Positions 1-8,578 are shown, counted from the first letter of the stretch. The stretch is DNA of 54,297 nucleotides from Flavobacteriaceae bacterium (GCA_024762795.1 JANTGS010000010.1:1-54297); one strand, 5' to 3'. Notes: a model not told the origin generated them from the letters alone. A program made the numbers and translations.

Positions 1-1233
1 GATCTTTTCTTTAGACATTACATGGCCGGTTTCAGGATCAGTTTCCTGAGTGTTTACCCCTTTTAAAGTGATGATCTGTCCGTTTACAAGTAAAAGCCCG
101 TTCTTAATTTCAACACTCCTGAACCCGATCTTTTCAGTAGTTGCCTCAAGAATATTACCTTTTTTATCTTTTAAAATCAAGCTTAAAGTATAGAGATTTG
201 GGTGTTCGGCACTCCATGCCTTTACATCTTTAATATGGGCCTGAAATACTGTATTGATCTTGTTTTCTTTAGGGAAATTAATTTCAGATGTTTCTGTGCT
301 GAGCATATTTTGGCCCGCATCGTATATTTTGTAAGTAAGCCTAGCTTTTTGATCTTTCTTGAGGTGATTTTTAAGCATAACCGACAAATTAAGAACACCA
401 TTTTTATAGGCAGGATCCAGGGTGGAAACCACTTCAAAATCTTCAATTCTTACTTTGGGTTGGGCATAAAGAAAAACACTTCTTTCGATACCACTGATAC
501 GCCAAAAATCCTGACATTCCAGATAAGAACCATCAGTCCAGCGGAAGATCTGTAATGCAATGGTATTCTTTCCCTTTTTAACTGCTCCCGTGATATCGAA
601 TTCGGCCGGTAACTTGCTGCCCTGAGAATAACCTATAAACTTTCCGTTGATCCATACAAAGCCACCCGATTTCATCGCACCAATGTGTAAAAATATTTCT
701 TTTCCATCCCAGTCGGGGCTGATGGTAAAATCACGTCGGTAAGATCCAACCGGGTTATAATCGTGAGGGACTTTCCCCGGTTCAGCAGGATAGATTCTGT
801 CTTTAAATTTGATGTCTTTTGAAACAGGAGCCTTATAATCGGCAAATTCATATTGATGGTTGACGTAGATCGGGATACCAAAGCCCTCTACTTCCCAGTT
901 TCCGGGAACTTTAATATCATCCCAGCCGGATACATCAGTATTTGGTTTCATAAACCCGGTTGGCTTATCTTTAGGAGCTCTTACCCATTTAAACTTCCAT
1001 ATTCCATCCAGACTTTTGAACAACCGGTCCTCTTTCGGATCGTTTCTCAAAGCAGCATCTTCAGAAAGATAAGAAGCAAAAGAACTATGGGCTTCGATCT
1101 TATTTACACCGATTACCTGATTATTTTGGATATAATGATCGTAATTTTTAACCGGATCATTGGTTTGAGCACTAGAAATACTACCCATCATCAGTACAAG
1201 GATCATGGATGGGGACAAAAATAATTTTAACAT
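1..1233 (-). CDS. GH2 beta-galactosidase-like enzyme, N-terminal part (runs off the window)
   Basis: Secreted glycoside hydrolase of family GH2, expected to cleave terminal beta-galactosides or related sugars in the periplasm or at the surface. Translation from the ATG at 1233 gives 411 codons open to the window edge. Residues 1-22 are a signal peptide ending SSA/Q. The LacZ-type sugar-binding domain follows (KVPGNWEVEGFGIPIYVN, then FVWINGKFIGYSQGSKLPAE), then the Ig-like domain, and the start of the TIM barrel at KGVNTQETDPETGH. LacZ enzymes usually have RHE where this has TQE (about residues 395-397), so a residue normally His is Gln; substrate range may differ. The catalytic Glu residues lie outside the window. 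It starts 12 bp after the M20 dipeptidase stop, so the two are probably cotranscribed. Confidence 0.88.
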   Translation of the reverse strand, partial: MLKLFLSPSMILVLMMGSISSAQTNDPVKNYDHYIQNNQVIGVNKIEAHSSFASYLSEDAALRNDPKEDRLFKSLDGIWKFKWVRAPKDKPTGFMKPNTDVSGWDDIKVPGNWEVEGFGIPIYVNHQYEFADYKAPVSKDIKFKDRIYPAEPGKVPHDYNPVGSYRRDFTISPDWDGKEIFLHIGAMKSGGFVWINGKFIGYSQGSKLPAEFDITGAVKKGKNTIALQIFRWTDGSYLECQDFWRISGIERSVFLYAQPKVRIEDFEVVSTLDPAYKNGVLNLSVMLKNHLKKDQKARLTYKIYDAGQNMLSTETSEINFPKENKINTVFQAHIKDVKAWSAEHPNLYTLSLILKDKKGNILEATTEKIGFRSVEIKNGLLLVNGQIITLKGVNTQETDPETGHVMSKEKI

Positions 1234-1245
1234 ATAAACGGGCCT

Positions 1246-2631
1246 TTAAGCTTTAAACATTTTAGTATAATACTGATAAAATAATGGGATGGTCTCAATA
1301 CCTTTTAAATAGTTAAAGATACCATAATGTTCATTGGGAGAGTGTATCGCATCACTATCCAGCCCAAATCCCATTAAAATACTTTTACTTTTCAATTCCT
1401 TTTCAAACAAGGAAACAATAGGAATACTTCCTCCGGACCTTTGAGGAATAGCTTCTACACCAAAGGTTTCCGTGTAAGCTTTATTGGCTGCTTTATAAGC
1501 AATATTATCAATTGGTGTAACATAGGCATGGCCTCCGTGATGTGGTGTAACTTTAACTTTTACGGCTTTGGGTGCAATACTGATAAAATGATCCGTAAAC
1601 ATTTTAGTAATCTCATCGGGATCCTGATCGGGAACCAGACGCATGGAGATCTTGGCGAAAGCCTTTGAAGGAATAACGGTCTTAGCTCCTTCACCGGTAT
1701 AGCCTCCCCAGATTCCGTTGACATCCAGTGTAGGTCTGATTGAATTTCTTTCATTCGTTGTATATCCTTTTTCACCATAGACGTCTTCAATATCCAGAGC
1801 TTTTTTATAATCTTTTATTGAAAAAGGAGCTTTGGCCATTTGAGCTCTTTCTTCCAGTGTGGCCTCGATCACCTTATCGTAAAAACCGGGGATGGTAATA
1901 TGATTGTTCTCATCGTGAAGTGAGGCGATCATTTTTGCCATAATATTGATTGGATTGGCAACAGCTCCTCCGTAAAGACCTGAATGAAGATCACGGTTCG
2001 GACCGGTAACTTCCACTTCAACATAACTCAATCCCCTCAGTCCGGTAGTTATAGAAGGTTGTTGATTGCTGATCATTCCGGTATCGGAGATCAGAATTAC
2101 ATCATTGCTCAATTTCTCCTGATTTCTTTTAACAAACCATTCCAGACTAACAGAGCCTACTTCTTCCTCGCCTTCGATCATAAACTTTACATTACACGGA
2201 AGTTTATTTTCTTTAATCATATATTCAAATGCTTTGACATGCATATAAAGTTGTCCCTTATCATCACATGCCCCGCGGGCAAAGATGGCCCCTTCCGGAT
2301 GGATATCGGTTTTTTTGATCACCGGATCAAAAGGAGGTGAATCCCAAAGCTCGATCGGATCAGCCGGCTGGACATCATAATGTCCGTAAACCAAAACCGT
2401 TGGCAGATCTTTATCGATGATATGTTCTGCGTAAACGATCGGGTTTCCGGGTGTCTCACAGATCTCTGCCTTTTTACAGCCTGCATCAACAAGTGAATCC
2501 TTAATAGAATCGGCCGTTCTTAAAATGTATTTTTTATGCCCGGGATCCGCACTTATAGAAGGGATTTTTAGTAATTCGATCAATTCATTGATAAAGCGTT
2601 CTTTATTTTCCTGAATATATTTTTTTGTCAT
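1246..2631 (-). CDS. M20 family metallodipeptidase
   Basis: Cytoplasmic zinc-dependent dipeptidase of the CNDP-like M20 branch, hydrolysing short peptides. Metal and catalytic motifs are in order: VYGHYDVQPADP (His84, Asp86), ARGACDDKGQ (Asp123/124), IEGEEEVGS (catalytic Glu about 155-156), LISDTG (Asp183) and a C-terminal DSDAIHSPNEHYG with the last metal His. Residues about 190-310 form the lid/dimerisation domain (GLRGLSYVEVEVTG). Length 461 residues is normal. I place the start at the ATG at 2631 rather than the in-frame GTG two codons upstream. No signal peptide. The GH2 gene follows after 12 bp. Confidence 0.93.
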   Translation of the reverse strand: MTKKYIQENKERFINELIELLKIPSISADPGHKKYILRTADSIKDSLVDAGCKKAEICETPGNPIVYAEHIIDKDLPTVLVYGHYDVQPADPIELWDSPPFDPVIKKTDIHPEGAIFARGACDDKGQLYMHVKAFEYMIKENKLPCNVKFMIEGEEEVGSVSLEWFVKRNQEKLSNDVILISDTGMISNQQPSITTGLRGLSYVEVEVTGPNRDLHSGLYGGAVANPINIMAKMIASLHDENNHITIPGFYDKVIEATLEERAQMAKAPFSIKDYKKALDIEDVYGEKGYTTNERNSIRPTLDVNGIWGGYTGEGAKTVIPSKAFAKISMRLVPDQDPDEITKMFTDHFISIAPKAVKVKVTPHHGGHAYVTPIDNIAYKAANKAYTETFGVEAIPQRSGGSIPIVSLFEKELKSKSILMGFGLDSDAIHSPNEHYGIFNYLKGIETIPLFYQYYTKMFKA

Positions 2632-2659
2632 CTTCACGGTATTTATTTTTTAGAAAAAA

Positions 2660-2667
2660 CAAATATA
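2660..2667 (-). promoter_or_regulatory. Candidate -7 box for the dipeptidase gene
   Basis: On the minus strand this reads TATATTTG, a match to the Bacteroidota -7 consensus TAnnTTTG. It would start transcription about 20-25 nt upstream of the dipeptidase ATG. No good -33 TTTG at the usual spacing, so this is only a candidate. Confidence 0.4.
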
Positions 2668-2741
2668 GACAAAAGAAAATATTTATATTTATGCGCTGTA
2701 AAAAAAAGCGGGTTTTTCTATTAAATAATTTCAAATGATAA

Positions 2742-2912
2742 GCATTTGCAATTCAAAAGAAACTTTATCAGGAAACAGCCGTATGGAGTGAGTTTACTCC
2801 TTTATTTGAAGATTCTATCGCAAACAATGGTGAGCCTCAGGATTTCCCTGACTTTACGAGAGGAACTTACATTAAAATAAAACCTTTTAACTGGATGAAA
2901 GACACATATTAA
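2742..2912 (+). pseudogene. C-terminal remnant of an unidentified protein
   Basis: A frame open directly after a TAA at 2739 runs 56 codons to a TAA at 2910. It has coding-like composition, for example ETAVWSEFTPLFEDSIANN and PDFTRGTYIKIKPFNWMKD. It has no start codon: the upstream part is missing and the nearest ATG (2735) is in another frame and stops after 18 codons. I read it as the tail of a deleted or truncated gene, but do not recognise the family. It ends 12 bp before the nucleotidyltransferase ATG, so it may once have been the gene upstream in that operon. Confidence 0.45.
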
Positions 2913-2924
2913 AATTATAAAAGA

Positions 2925-3815
2925 ATGGATAAAACTTTATTAATTATGGCTGCCGGAAATGGCAGCAGATACGGATCATTAAAACAATTTGACGAACTGG
3001 GGCCTGAAAACGAATACCTGCTTGAATTTAGCTTGTATGATGCAATAGATTCAGGTTTCAATCATATTGTAATGGTAACCAAAGAAAATTATGTTGATGA
3101 ATTGAACAGTTATTTAAGAAAGCGTCTTCCCGAAGATGTAAAGCTCGATGTGATTGCTCAAAGGATCAGTGATGTTCCCGAAGGTATTGAGATAAATAAA
3201 GACAGAAAAAAACCATGGGGGACAGCACATGCCGTTTGGGTAACCAAAGATCTGATCAGCAATAGTTTTGCAGTGATCAACGCTGATGATTTTTATGGAA
3301 GAGATGCCTTTAAATACGCTTCTGAATTTATGGATGAACATCCTGAAAAAGACGTAATGGGCGTTGTGCCTTATAAACTTGATAAAACCCTTTCAGATTA
3401 CGGAACAGTATCCAGAGGAGTTTGTGTTTTTGAAGGAGATGAACTGGTTAAGATACACGAATACAAAGAACTTGAACGTAAAAACTCGGGAGTGATCGAT
3501 CATGAAACCGGAGATACCTTTACGGGTGAGGAGCGGGTCTCTATGAATTTCTGGGTATGTAAACCTAAAATCTTCGGTGAGATCGAAAAACAGTTTATTG
3601 ATAATCTGAAAGAAGGTTTTGGTAATAAGCAGGAGATCTATATTCCTATTGTTATTCAGGATCTGGTCAAAGCAGGAGAGATCAAAGTTAATGCTACTCC
3701 AACAGTTTCTTCCTGGTTTGGAGTAACCTATGCTCAGGATAAATCGAATGCTGTAGGAACCTTAAAAGAATTGACAGAAAATAAAGAATATCCATCGCCC
3801 TTATGGAAAAGCTAA
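2925..3815 (+). CDS. Sugar-1-phosphate nucleotidyltransferase family protein
   Basis: Cytoplasmic NTP_transferase-fold enzyme, expected to join a nucleoside triphosphate to a sugar 1-phosphate. The N-terminus carries the nucleotide-binding signature LLIMAAGNGSRYGSLKQ (residues 5-21). NADDFYGRDAF (about residues 124-134) has the metal-binding Asp pair. KPWGTAHAVW precedes it, as in UTP-using enzymes of this fold. 296 residues, no signal peptide. The stop overlaps the start of the kinase gene by 13 nt, so the two are translationally coupled. With a NahK-like partner the likely route is sugar, sugar-1-P, then NDP-sugar. Base and sugar specificity cannot be read from the sequence. Confidence 0.85.
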   Translation: MDKTLLIMAAGNGSRYGSLKQFDELGPENEYLLEFSLYDAIDSGFNHIVMVTKENYVDELNSYLRKRLPEDVKLDVIAQRISDVPEGIEINKDRKKPWGTAHAVWVTKDLISNSFAVINADDFYGRDAFKYASEFMDEHPEKDVMGVVPYKLDKTLSDYGTVSRGVCVFEGDELVKIHEYKELERKNSGVIDHETGDTFTGEERVSMNFWVCKPKIFGEIEKQFIDNLKEGFGNKQEIYIPIVIQDLVKAGEIKVNATPTVSSWFGVTYAQDKSNAVGTLKELTENKEYPSPLWKS

Positions 3816-4849
3816 ATAATATTTTAAAGAATTTTCAAGTTCCTGATCTTGATTTTTCATTTAAAACCATATCTAACGGACTGATCAATGACACTTATCT
3901 TGTATCGGATAAAGAAGAGCCTAAATATATTCTTCAGCGGATCAATACTAATATTTTTACACGGTTTCACGATCTGATTCATAATATTGAGTTGATACTA
4001 CCTGTACTGGATGCACCCGGTTACCAAAAAATCGAACTGATAAGAACCCGAGAAGATGAACCTTATTTAAAAACTGATACCAGTAATGTTTGGCGTGTGA
4101 TGACCTTTATTAAGGGTAGTACAGTTTACAATACTACCAGCGATCCTGAGATCGCCCGGGAAGCCGGAAGAATAATTGGTTTGTTTCATAAGTTGTTAAA
4201 AGACTTTGATGCGGAGCAGGTAAAAGAAACTTTAGTCAGGTTTCATGATCTGAATCTGAGATATGATCAGTTTAAGGAAGCAAGAAAAAATGCTGATAAG
4301 GAAAAACTTGAACAAGCCCGAAAAGCCATTGATTTTGTAGATAAAAATATTGATCTTTTACTCAATATTACCTTTGATAAATTGCCGGTAAGGGTATGCC
4401 ACAACGATACAAAACTGAATAATATTTTGTTTGCATACAATAAAAATTCCTTATGCCTGATCGATCTGGATACACTTATGCCCGGAACCTTTTTGTATGA
4501 TTTCGGAGATGCGGTAAGAACTATTGCCAATACGGCACCTGAAGATGAGATCGATCTGAGTAGGATCAATTTCAGAATAGACCTGTTTGAAGCTTTTATG
4601 GAAGGCTTACAAATAAATAAGGAGATCTTTAGTGAAGAAGAAAAAGAGCAAATGTCTTTAGGAGCTGCCCTAATGCCATTTTTGCACGGAATAAGAGCCT
4701 TAACCGATTTTCTGGAGAACAATCGATATTATAAAGTAAGTTATGAGATGCAAAACCTGGATCGCTGTATGAGTTTATTTACTTTTTCACAACTGGCCAT
4801 TGATCATCAGGCTGAAATGAAAAAGATCATTAAAGAGAAATTGAACTGA
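3803..4849 (+). CDS. APH-fold sugar kinase, N-acetylhexosamine 1-kinase (NahK)-like
   Basis: Phosphotransferase of the aminoglycoside-phosphotransferase fold, 348 residues. The catalytic loop is RVCHNDTKLNNILF (Asp202, Asn207) and the metal loop is CLIDLDTLMPGTFLYDFGD (Asp221/Asp223). These loops resemble anomeric N-acetylhexosamine kinases such as bifidobacterial NahK. The N-terminal lobe has the ATP-binding ISNGLINDTYLV strand pair. The gene overlaps the upstream nucleotidyltransferase by 13 nt in another frame. Together they suggest salvage of a free hexosamine to its NDP form. Resistance to aminoglycosides is unlikely given the partner gene. Substrate is inferred. Confidence 0.78.
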   Translation: MEKLNNILKNFQVPDLDFSFKTISNGLINDTYLVSDKEEPKYILQRINTNIFTRFHDLIHNIELILPVLDAPGYQKIELIRTREDEPYLKTDTSNVWRVMTFIKGSTVYNTTSDPEIAREAGRIIGLFHKLLKDFDAEQVKETLVRFHDLNLRYDQFKEARKNADKEKLEQARKAIDFVDKNIDLLLNITFDKLPVRVCHNDTKLNNILFAYNKNSLCLIDLDTLMPGTFLYDFGDAVRTIANTAPEDEIDLSRINFRIDLFEAFMEGLQINKEIFSEEEKEQMSLGAALMPFLHGIRALTDFLENNRYYKVSYEMQNLDRCMSLFTFSQLAIDHQAEMKKIIKEKLN

Positions 4850-4871
4850 TTTTACAGATAATAATTTAAAG

Positions 4872-4910
4872 TAAAAACCTGCTGAAACTAACAATCAGCA
4901 GGTTTTTTGT
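4872..4910 (+). terminator. Intrinsic terminator after the kinase gene
   Basis: Stem AAAACCTGCTGA / TCAGCAGGTTTT (arms 4874-4885 and 4895-4906) with a 9-nt loop, followed by a T-rich run. It lies 25 bp past the kinase stop and closes the nucleotidyltransferase-kinase operon. Confidence 0.88.
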
Positions 4911-4952
4911 TTTTTCCTTAAGCAATTCTTCACTTAAAGAATTAGGTAGATC

Positions 4953-5048
4953 ATGATGAAAACTGAACTTTATTACTCTATTTTTCAAAGATTAATTTAC
5001 TTAGATGAGGGGAATCATGAACTTTATAAATTCTTAAAAATAAATTAA
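4953..5048 (+). CDS. Possible 31-residue small ORF (doubtful)
   Basis: ATG at 4953 opens a 31-codon frame (MMKTELYYSIFQRLIYLDEG...) ending TAA at 5046-5048, between the kinase terminator and the convergent PAS-LuxR gene. No promoter or ribosome binding site stands out and I recognise no family. Apart from this and the palindrome at 5133-5152, I see nothing in the 4911-5197 gap. Confidence 0.15.
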   Translation: MMKTELYYSIFQRLIYLDEGNHELYKFLKIN

Positions 5049-5132
5049 TCATCAAACTTTAACCACTTCATCATGAAATACATGTTGGTAATAATTGATT
5101 TTACAAACCTATACTTAATGTGTGTTCTTTGC

Positions 5133-5152
5133 AATACCCCCATGGGGGTATT
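5133..5152. repeat. 20-bp perfect palindrome
   Basis: AATACCCCCATGGGGGTATT is its own reverse complement and is followed on the plus strand by TTTTTATAAA. It lies in a convergent intergenic region, 46 bp beyond the stop of the PAS-LuxR gene. It could act as a terminator-like hairpin on the plus strand or as a dimeric protein binding site. Such a C/G block is conspicuous in AT-rich surroundings. Confidence 0.6.
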
Positions 5153-5197
5153 TTTATAAATAAGAATGATTATAGCTTTTCAGAAATCATTTATCTT

Positions 5198-5944
5198 TTA
5201 AAGGATCCCATTCTTTTCACAAAAATCCAGCAGCTCTCTTCTGTTATGACAATTAGCTTTTTTAAAAATATTCTTTCGGTGAGTTTTAACTGTATGTAAA
5301 CTGATAAACAGTTCATTAGCTATTTCTGAGCTCGTACAATGTCTGGATATACAATGTATGATCTCGAGTTCCCTTTCCGTAAAGAAACCGATAAATTCTT
5401 TATAAATATTCTTTTTTAAAACCCCATTATCCAGTCCGTTTGCATAGATATCCCACACCACTTTGTTGTTACTACTGATAAAAGAAATATCTGTGATGGT
5501 GCTTAAACTACTTAAAAAAAATCCGTTATCATCCAGTTCCCACGGACTTGATTGTCTTAAAATATTGATATATGAGCCATCTTTTTTCCTGACTCTGTAT
5601 GTTACTAAGGCATAATTGTTATCTTCTTTAAATCCGATCTTTAACGCATTTTTCAGGGTTCCTTTAACTATTCTCGAAACAATCTTAGTATCTTCCGGAT
5701 GTATATAATCAAAAGTAAGATCAATATCAAATTCTTCCTTATCATATCCAAGCATGGATTCAAGACCTCGTACATAAGTCATTTTATATTGGGTCCAGTC
5801 TACAATATACATACATTGTTTTCCCTTGATTAACGGGATACAATCTAAGACACTATGATCTCGCTTATTGTTGATGACTTTATTTTCAAGCTTTCTTGAA
5901 ACATTTTTTCCAAATTCGTTAATGCTGTTTTCTTTTATTTTCAT
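5198..5944 (-). CDS. PAS domain plus LuxR-type HTH transcription regulator
   Basis: 248-residue cytoplasmic one-component regulator. Residues about 45-150 look like a PAS_3-type sensor fold (YIVDWTQYKMTYVRGLESML, FDYIHPEDTKIVSR, YRVRKKDGSYINILRQSSPW). Residues 188-248 are a GerE/LuxR helix-turn-helix (FTERELEIIHCISRHCTSSE, IANELFISLHTVKTHRKNIF). There is no receiver domain or kinase and no transmembrane segment, so it probably senses a ligand through PAS and binds DNA directly. yhhQ follows on the same strand 38 bp upstream of it in the map, with its own start. Its targets are unknown. Confidence 0.85.
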   Translation of the reverse strand: MKIKENSINEFGKNVSRKLENKVINNKRDHSVLDCIPLIKGKQCMYIVDWTQYKMTYVRGLESMLGYDKEEFDIDLTFDYIHPEDTKIVSRIVKGTLKNALKIGFKEDNNYALVTYRVRKKDGSYINILRQSSPWELDDNGFFLSSLSTITDISFISSNNKVVWDIYANGLDNGVLKKNIYKEFIGFFTERELEIIHCISRHCTSSEIANELFISLHTVKTHRKNIFKKANCHNRRELLDFCEKNGIL

Positions 5945-5981
5945 TGAACTGTTTAAGGGGGTTAAACAAATTTTAAGAGAT

Positions 5982-6674
5982 TCAGTTAATCAATTCTATT
6001 TCTTCTCCGGGCTTTAGATTAAATTTTCTTCTGAAAAAGTAAACCGCCAGATATAAAACAGGAGTATCCAGCAAGGCGATCATTAGCTTAAAAATAAATC
6101 CGTTAAGAAGCAGCTTGCCAAAAAGATCCCATTCTATTACTTCGAAAGAACAAAGCAATAACAATACTGTAAAAGTGTCTAAAAACTGAGAGGAGATCGT
6201 AGAAAAGTTATTCCGTAACCATAAATGCTTTCCTTCGGTAAATTTCTTCCAGAAATGGTAAATACGAATATCAACAAACTGAGCGATCAAATAAGCGATC
6301 ATCGATGAAAAAACAGCAATGGCTGAAAATCCGAAAACTTTGTGGTATATTTTGTTGCCAACAGGAGACCACTCAGTGGCGGGAGCACCATCAGCAACAA
6401 GTATAATGATCAAAGCAAAAACTGATGCAAAGATTCCCGCAGTAACAACTTTATTGGCTTTTCTCTTGCCATAGATCTCCGAAATCAGATCGGTAACCAG
6501 AAAAGTAACCGGGTAAGGTAAGATCCCCACTGAAAGTTCAAAGCTGTACAAACCAAAAGGATTCCAGCTAAAGAATTTCTGAAAGATTAAATTTGAGACC
6601 ACCAAAGCCGTAATAAATAAGGTGGTGAGAATTAGATAGATTTTAAAAGATAGGATCTTGTTATTTAGATTCAT
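5982..6674 (-). CDS. yhhQ: Queuosine precursor transporter (YhhQ/VUT family)
   Basis: Inner-membrane transporter of about six hydrophobic helices in 230 residues, of the former DUF165 family that imports queuine precursors (preQ0/preQ1) for tRNA queuosine. Diagnostic stretches are ILPYPVTFLVTDLISEIYGK, then IAQFVDIRIYHFWKKFTEG and LWLRNNFSTISSQFLDTF. It is transcribed divergently from fabD, with 232 bp between them. No queuosine biosynthesis genes are in the window, so its substrate is assigned from the family alone. Confidence 0.9.
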   Translation of the reverse strand: MNLNNKILSFKIYLILTTLFITALVVSNLIFQKFFSWNPFGLYSFELSVGILPYPVTFLVTDLISEIYGKRKANKVVTAGIFASVFALIIILVADGAPATEWSPVGNKIYHKVFGFSAIAVFSSMIAYLIAQFVDIRIYHFWKKFTEGKHLWLRNNFSTISSQFLDTFTVLLLLCSFEVIEWDLFGKLLLNGFIFKLMIALLDTPVLYLAVYFFRRKFNLKPGEEIELIN

Positions 6675-6859
6675 TCTAAGTTAGTTGTCATGCGAAAGTA
6701 CTAAAAAAATAATATTGTAACAAGAATTACAATATAATAATATCTGTTTTGTAAAAATCACTTCCTCTTTAAGTCTTTAATAGAGTATTATATGAGTCGT
6801 ATTTTTAAGCATTCATTACATGATTTTTGTATTTCTAAAAGTTGAAGCATTAATTTTCA

Positions 6860-6867
6860 TATTTTTG
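6860..6867 (+). promoter_or_regulatory. Candidate -7 box for fabD
   Basis: TATTTTTG matches the Bacteroidota -7 consensus TAnnTTTG. It predicts a start near 6873 and a 5' leader of roughly 33 nt before the fabD ATG. The -33 element is poor: a TTG at 6842-6844 is 15 nt upstream. Confidence 0.45.
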
Positions 6868-6906
6868 TAATGATAAACAACAATCAAAATAAACAAATAA
6901 CAAGTT

Positions 6907-7785
6907 ATGCACGCATATATTTTCCCCGGACAAGGGGCCCAGTTCCCGGGAATGGGAAAAGATCTTTACGAAAAATCTGATTTTGCCAAAGGATTATTTG
7001 AAAAAGCCAATAAGATCTTAGGCTTTCCAATTACCGATATTATGTTCAAGGGTTTTGCTGAAGATCTGAAACAGACCAAAGTAACACAACCCGCTATTTT
7101 TTTACACTCTGTAATTCTGGCAAAGACACTGGGAGATGATTTTAAGCCGGGTATGGTAGCAGGACATTCTTTGGGTGAATTTTCCGCTTTGGTAGCCAAT
7201 GCTGTTCTCGATTTTGAATCGGCACTAAAACTGGTTTCAAAAAGGGCTCAGGCCATGCAAAAGGCCTGTGAACTCGAACCCTCAACCATGGCAGCTGTTC
7301 TGGGACTTGAAGATCAGATTGTTGAAGAAGTTTGCCATCAGGTGGGAGGTATTGTAGTTGCTGCAAATTACAATTGCCCCGGTCAGTTGGTAATATCAGG
7401 TGAACTAAACTCGATCGATCACGCCTGTGAGATCCTTAGAGAATCCGGTGCACGTCGTGCTGTTGTACTTCCGGTTGGAGGAGCATTTCATTCTCCGTTA
7501 ATGGAACCTGCCCAGGAAGAACTGGGAGTTGCTATTGAAGAAACTGTTTTTAACGATCCGATCTGCCCGATCTATCAGAATGTTACAGCCAGAGCTGTAA
7601 CCGATCCAGCCGAGATCAAAAGAAACTTAATGATGCAACTGACTTCTCCTGTACGATGGACACAGACCGTACAACATATGATAGCAGACGGCGCTACAGA
7701 ATTTACAGAGGTTGGCCCGGGCAAGGTTTTGCAGGGATTGGTAAGAAAGATAGACCGAAGTGTTGAAACCAACGGGATAAATTAA
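6907..7785 (+). CDS. fabD: Malonyl-CoA:ACP transacylase
   Basis: Transfers malonyl groups from CoA to acyl carrier protein for fatty acid synthesis in the cytoplasm. The 292-residue protein is normal length. It opens with FPGQGAQFPGMGKDL, has the nucleophile elbow VAGHSLGEFSALVA (Ser88), the malonate-binding Arg113 (SKRAQAMQ), the catalytic His195 in GGAFHSPLMEPA, and the C-terminal TEVGPGKVLQGLVRKI. It heads a plus-strand run with a crotonase gene 32 bp downstream and a GNAT gene after that. The other fab genes are not in the window. Confidence 0.96.
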   Translation: MHAYIFPGQGAQFPGMGKDLYEKSDFAKGLFEKANKILGFPITDIMFKGFAEDLKQTKVTQPAIFLHSVILAKTLGDDFKPGMVAGHSLGEFSALVANAVLDFESALKLVSKRAQAMQKACELEPSTMAAVLGLEDQIVEEVCHQVGGIVVAANYNCPGQLVISGELNSIDHACEILRESGARRAVVLPVGGAFHSPLMEPAQEELGVAIEETVFNDPICPIYQNVTARAVTDPAEIKRNLMMQLTSPVRWTQTVQHMIADGATEFTEVGPGKVLQGLVRKIDRSVETNGIN

Positions 7786-7817
7786 ACCCAACAGGAACTA
7801 AGTTTTAAATTATTTTT

Positions 7818-8576
7818 ATGAACGAAGGCACACTCTTTACCCATATCAGTAACCAAGTAGCTACGATCACTTTTTTTCATCCTGCCGGGAATTCTTTCCC
7901 GTCGGAAATGCTGCAAAAACTGATCAATTCCATTCAGCGGGCCGGTGAAAATCCTGATGTAAATATAATTGTATTAAAAAGTGAGGGAGAGAAAACTTTT
8001 TGCGGAGGAGCCTCTTTTAATGAATTACTTAACATTCAGACAGTGGAAGAGGGGAAAAGATTTTTTTCCGGTTTTGCCGATCTGATCAACACCATGCGTA
8101 AATGCTCTAAACTTATTATAGTTCGGGTCCAGGGAAAGGCTGTTGGTGGTGGTGTAGGAATTATAGCTGCAGCCGATTATTGTTTTGCAACTGAAAACGC
8201 AAGTATTAAATTATCAGAATTAAGTATTGGTATCGGGCCCTTTGTTATTGCTCCTGCGGTGGAACGTAAGATCGGAACATCCGCTTTTAGTGAGATAAGC
8301 CTGGAAGCTGAAAGCTGGAAAACAGCTTATTGGGCAAAAGAAAAAGGGCTGTTTTCACGGGTTTATGATCAGGTTAGGGAAATGGATAAGGATCTTGAAA
8401 TTTTTTCTGAGAAATTAGCCGGATATAATCCGGAAGCTTTAAAAGAAATGAAAAAACTCTTTTGGAAGAATACAGATCAGTGGGATCAATTATTGTACAA
8501 AAATGCTGAAATAAGCGGTAAACTGGTCTTATCGGAATTTACCAAAGAAGCTTTGAATAATTTTAAAAATAAATAA
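7818..8576 (+). CDS. Enoyl-CoA hydratase/isomerase (crotonase) family protein
   Basis: 252-residue crotonase-fold enzyme acting on acyl-CoA. The oxyanion-hole strands are FCGGASFNELL (residues 61-71) and VGGGVGIIAAADYC (109-122). Both catalytic acids of classical hydratases seem to be present: Glu134 in KLSELSIGIGP and Glu159 in TSAFSEISLEA. Hydratase activity is therefore plausible, perhaps in branched-chain amino acid or fatty acid degradation. It lies 32 bp after fabD and 2 bp before the GNAT gene. Exact substrate is not readable from the sequence. Confidence 0.85.
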   Translation: MNEGTLFTHISNQVATITFFHPAGNSFPSEMLQKLINSIQRAGENPDVNIIVLKSEGEKTFCGGASFNELLNIQTVEEGKRFFSGFADLINTMRKCSKLIIVRVQGKAVGGGVGIIAAADYCFATENASIKLSELSIGIGPFVIAPAVERKIGTSAFSEISLEAESWKTAYWAKEKGLFSRVYDQVREMDKDLEIFSEKLAGYNPEALKEMKKLFWKNTDQWDQLLYKNAEISGKLVLSEFTKEALNNFKNK

Positions 8577-8578
8577 GG

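Noticed and set aside
3803-4849. Aminoglycoside resistance phosphotransferase
   Set aside because: The fold matches, but the DLDTLMPG loop and the coupled nucleotidyltransferase point to a sugar kinase.
7818-8576. Crotonase lacking catalytic acids
   Set aside because: Aligning by eye puts Glu134 and Glu159 at the two catalytic positions, so loss of activity cannot be claimed.
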